6,461 nt of DNA from NCBI GenBank assembly GCA_045639045.1, contig JAZUCI010000145.1, positions 1 through 6,461 on the forward strand. Direction: 5' to 3'. Of this stretch, positions 5,631 through 6,461 are shown in pieces. The notes below the pieces were generated by a model, which was given only the letters and a program-made list of their open reading frames with translations, ran no database searches and had not been told where the DNA came from. This DNA is from SIG402 sp045639045 (lineage in GTDB: Bacteria; Bacillota; Clostridia; Christensenellales; Borkfalkiaceae). Every line of letters begins with the position of its first letter. Within the stretch, counting starts at the first letter, position 1. The translations under genes and the position numbers were made by a program.

Positions 5631-6461
5631 ATGCGTAAAACAAGTGCTTTACACCGTGAAAAATGGTGGTATTTTCTTATTTTTTCGGGTATGTTTTTAT
5701 CCGATCAAGCGTTGCCTTTCTGCCCCCTTTCGGTGGGGTTGTGTTTCGCGTTAAACTTTGCGGGGTTTCGCCCCTTTCCCCTTGCGGTTTGTTCGGTAAT
5801 TTCCCTATTTGTTAGCGGATCTATCCCGTTTGCGGCGTTAAGTTCGGTAGCAAGTTTAGGTATGGCTTTGGTGTTTAGCGTGTATGCCCGAAGGGGGGCT
5901 ACCGTGGGGGCGGAAATCTTTCTTTTTTTATGCTTTTTTATTTTGCCGTACGCGGTTTTCGGCGGGGAGGCGGGGCAAGAACTTACCCGTGGCGTTTACG
6001 CGGTAATCACCCTTTGCTACGGGGGAATATGCAAAGCCTTTTTGCCGCCGCTGCTTACCAAACGGGGGCTATACCGCCCCACCCCGGGCGAACTGTGTTT
6101 GGGGGTAACCTTACTTACTTTACTTTCCACGGGCATATACCGCGCGTTCGGTAGTACCGCGCTTGCCGCCCTAACCACCTTATGCTTGTTGTTTGGCGCA
6201 AGGTTTTTTAAGGCGAGTGGCGTGATGCTTTCGGGTGCGATGGTTTTGCCAAGACTGTTTGCGGAAGGCAGTTTTTTGCCCTTGGGGGTGTTTTTTGCGG
6301 GCGCGATATTGGTTTACGCGCTTACCCCCACGGGTAGGTTTTTTACCGCCCTTTCCTTGCCCGCGCTATACGGTTTCCTTGCTTATTTTTGGGGCGCGTT
6401 TTCCCTTTCGTACGCCGAAGGGGGTGCCATCGTTGGGGCGGCGTCGGTGTATTTGTTTACC
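5631..6461 (+). CDS. Polytopic membrane protein, probable SpoIIE N-terminal membrane domain, 3' end cut by window
   Basis: Open without a stop from ATG 5631 to the last base (277 complete codons), so it is truncated by the window. A TAG in the same frame at 5610-5612 limits the start; AAAGG (5619-5623) lies 7 nt upstream of the ATG. After a short basic N-terminus (MRKTSALHREKWW) the protein is almost entirely hydrophobic, with about ten membrane segments near residues 13-45, 49-67, 68-85, 94-112, 121-140, 154-170, 175-191, 196-232, 236-255 and 262-277. The pattern (LPFCPLSVGLCFA near the N-terminus, the YRPTPGELCLGVTLL loop, the PTGRFFTALSLPALYG segment, then a Y.EG..VG helix) resembles the ten-helix membrane part of SpoIIE, the sporulation phosphatase of the asymmetric septum, whose FtsZ-binding and PP2C domains would lie beyond the window. 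It follows the operon terminator, so it is a separate transcription unit. The membrane-protein call is certain; the SpoIIE identity is tentative. Confidence 0.6.
   Translation, partial: MRKTSALHREKWWYFLIFSGMFLSDQALPFCPLSVGLCFALNFAGFRPFPLAVCSVISLFVSGSIPFAALSSVASLGMALVFSVYARRGATVGAEIFLFLCFFILPYAVFGGEAGQELTRGVYAVITLCYGGICKAFLPPLLTKRGLYRPTPGELCLGVTLLTLLSTGIYRAFGSTALAALTTLCLLFGARFFKASGVMLSGAMVLPRLFAEGSFLPLGVFFAGAILVYALTPTGRFFTALSLPALYGFLAYFWGAFSLSYAEGGAIVGAASVYLFT

Noticed and set aside
5572..5754. Short 60-residue + strand ORF
   Set aside because: Out of frame with the long hydrophobic reading from 5631; composition is Arg/Cys/Phe-rich with no family features, so it is a shadow.
5930..6154. Short 74-residue + strand ORF
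   Set aside because: Lies entirely inside the membrane gene in another frame, no ribosome site and no recognisable motif.

Overview
The window looks like a piece of a low-to-mid-GC Bacillota (Firmicutes) chromosome, probably an anaerobic Clostridia lineage. The evidence is a DUF896/UPF0291 (YnzC-type) gene, a family largely confined to Bacillota; a TrmB domain that aligns end to end with the Bacillus subtilis type; a near-perfect sigma-A-type promoter (TTGACT, 17 nt, TATAAT); a strong AGGAGG ribosome binding site; and a probable sporulation membrane protein (SpoIIE-like) at the right edge. Assignment below class level is not possible from the sequence alone. No mobile element, tRNA, rRNA or CRISPR array was seen, and no stretch over 300 bases lacks a gene.

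Layout. (1) Positions 2-691 (+): 5'-truncated AraC-family regulator with a cupin sensor half and a C-terminal helix-turn-helix half. (2) 716-746: strong hairpin flanked by A and T tracts on both sides, a bidirectional terminator between convergent genes. (3) 789-2057 (-): ferritin-like di-iron protein of 422 residues; its AGGAGG site fixes the start at 2057. (4) 2058-2193: divergent intergenic region holding the rightward promoter. (5) 2194-5469 (+): a compact three-gene operon of DUF896 protein, a TrmB/GH37-trehalase-like fusion, and a uroporphyrinogen-decarboxylase-family (corrinoid methyltransferase-like) protein, with a 2-nt gap and then a 23-nt overlap, closed by a 15-bp terminator hairpin. 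(6) 5631-6461 (+): polytopic membrane protein running off the window, best read as the SpoIIE N-terminal membrane domain.

The main oddity is the 650-residue fusion. A complete TrmB-like tRNA (guanine-N7) methyltransferase domain is joined in frame to an apparently complete trehalase-like (GH37) barrel. The codon at the natural end of TrmB is CAA, one transition from TAA, so a true fusion, a recent stop loss or a sequence error are all open. The TrmB half also has an altered active-site motif. Two sequence-wide quirks stand out: GATC is strongly depleted (4 occurrences), and Gly-Glu pairs are almost always encoded GGG-GAR.

How the genes work together is unclear. The operon mixes RNA modification, sugar hydrolysis and a possible one-carbon or methyl transfer enzyme, which reads more like a housekeeping co-transcription unit than one pathway.
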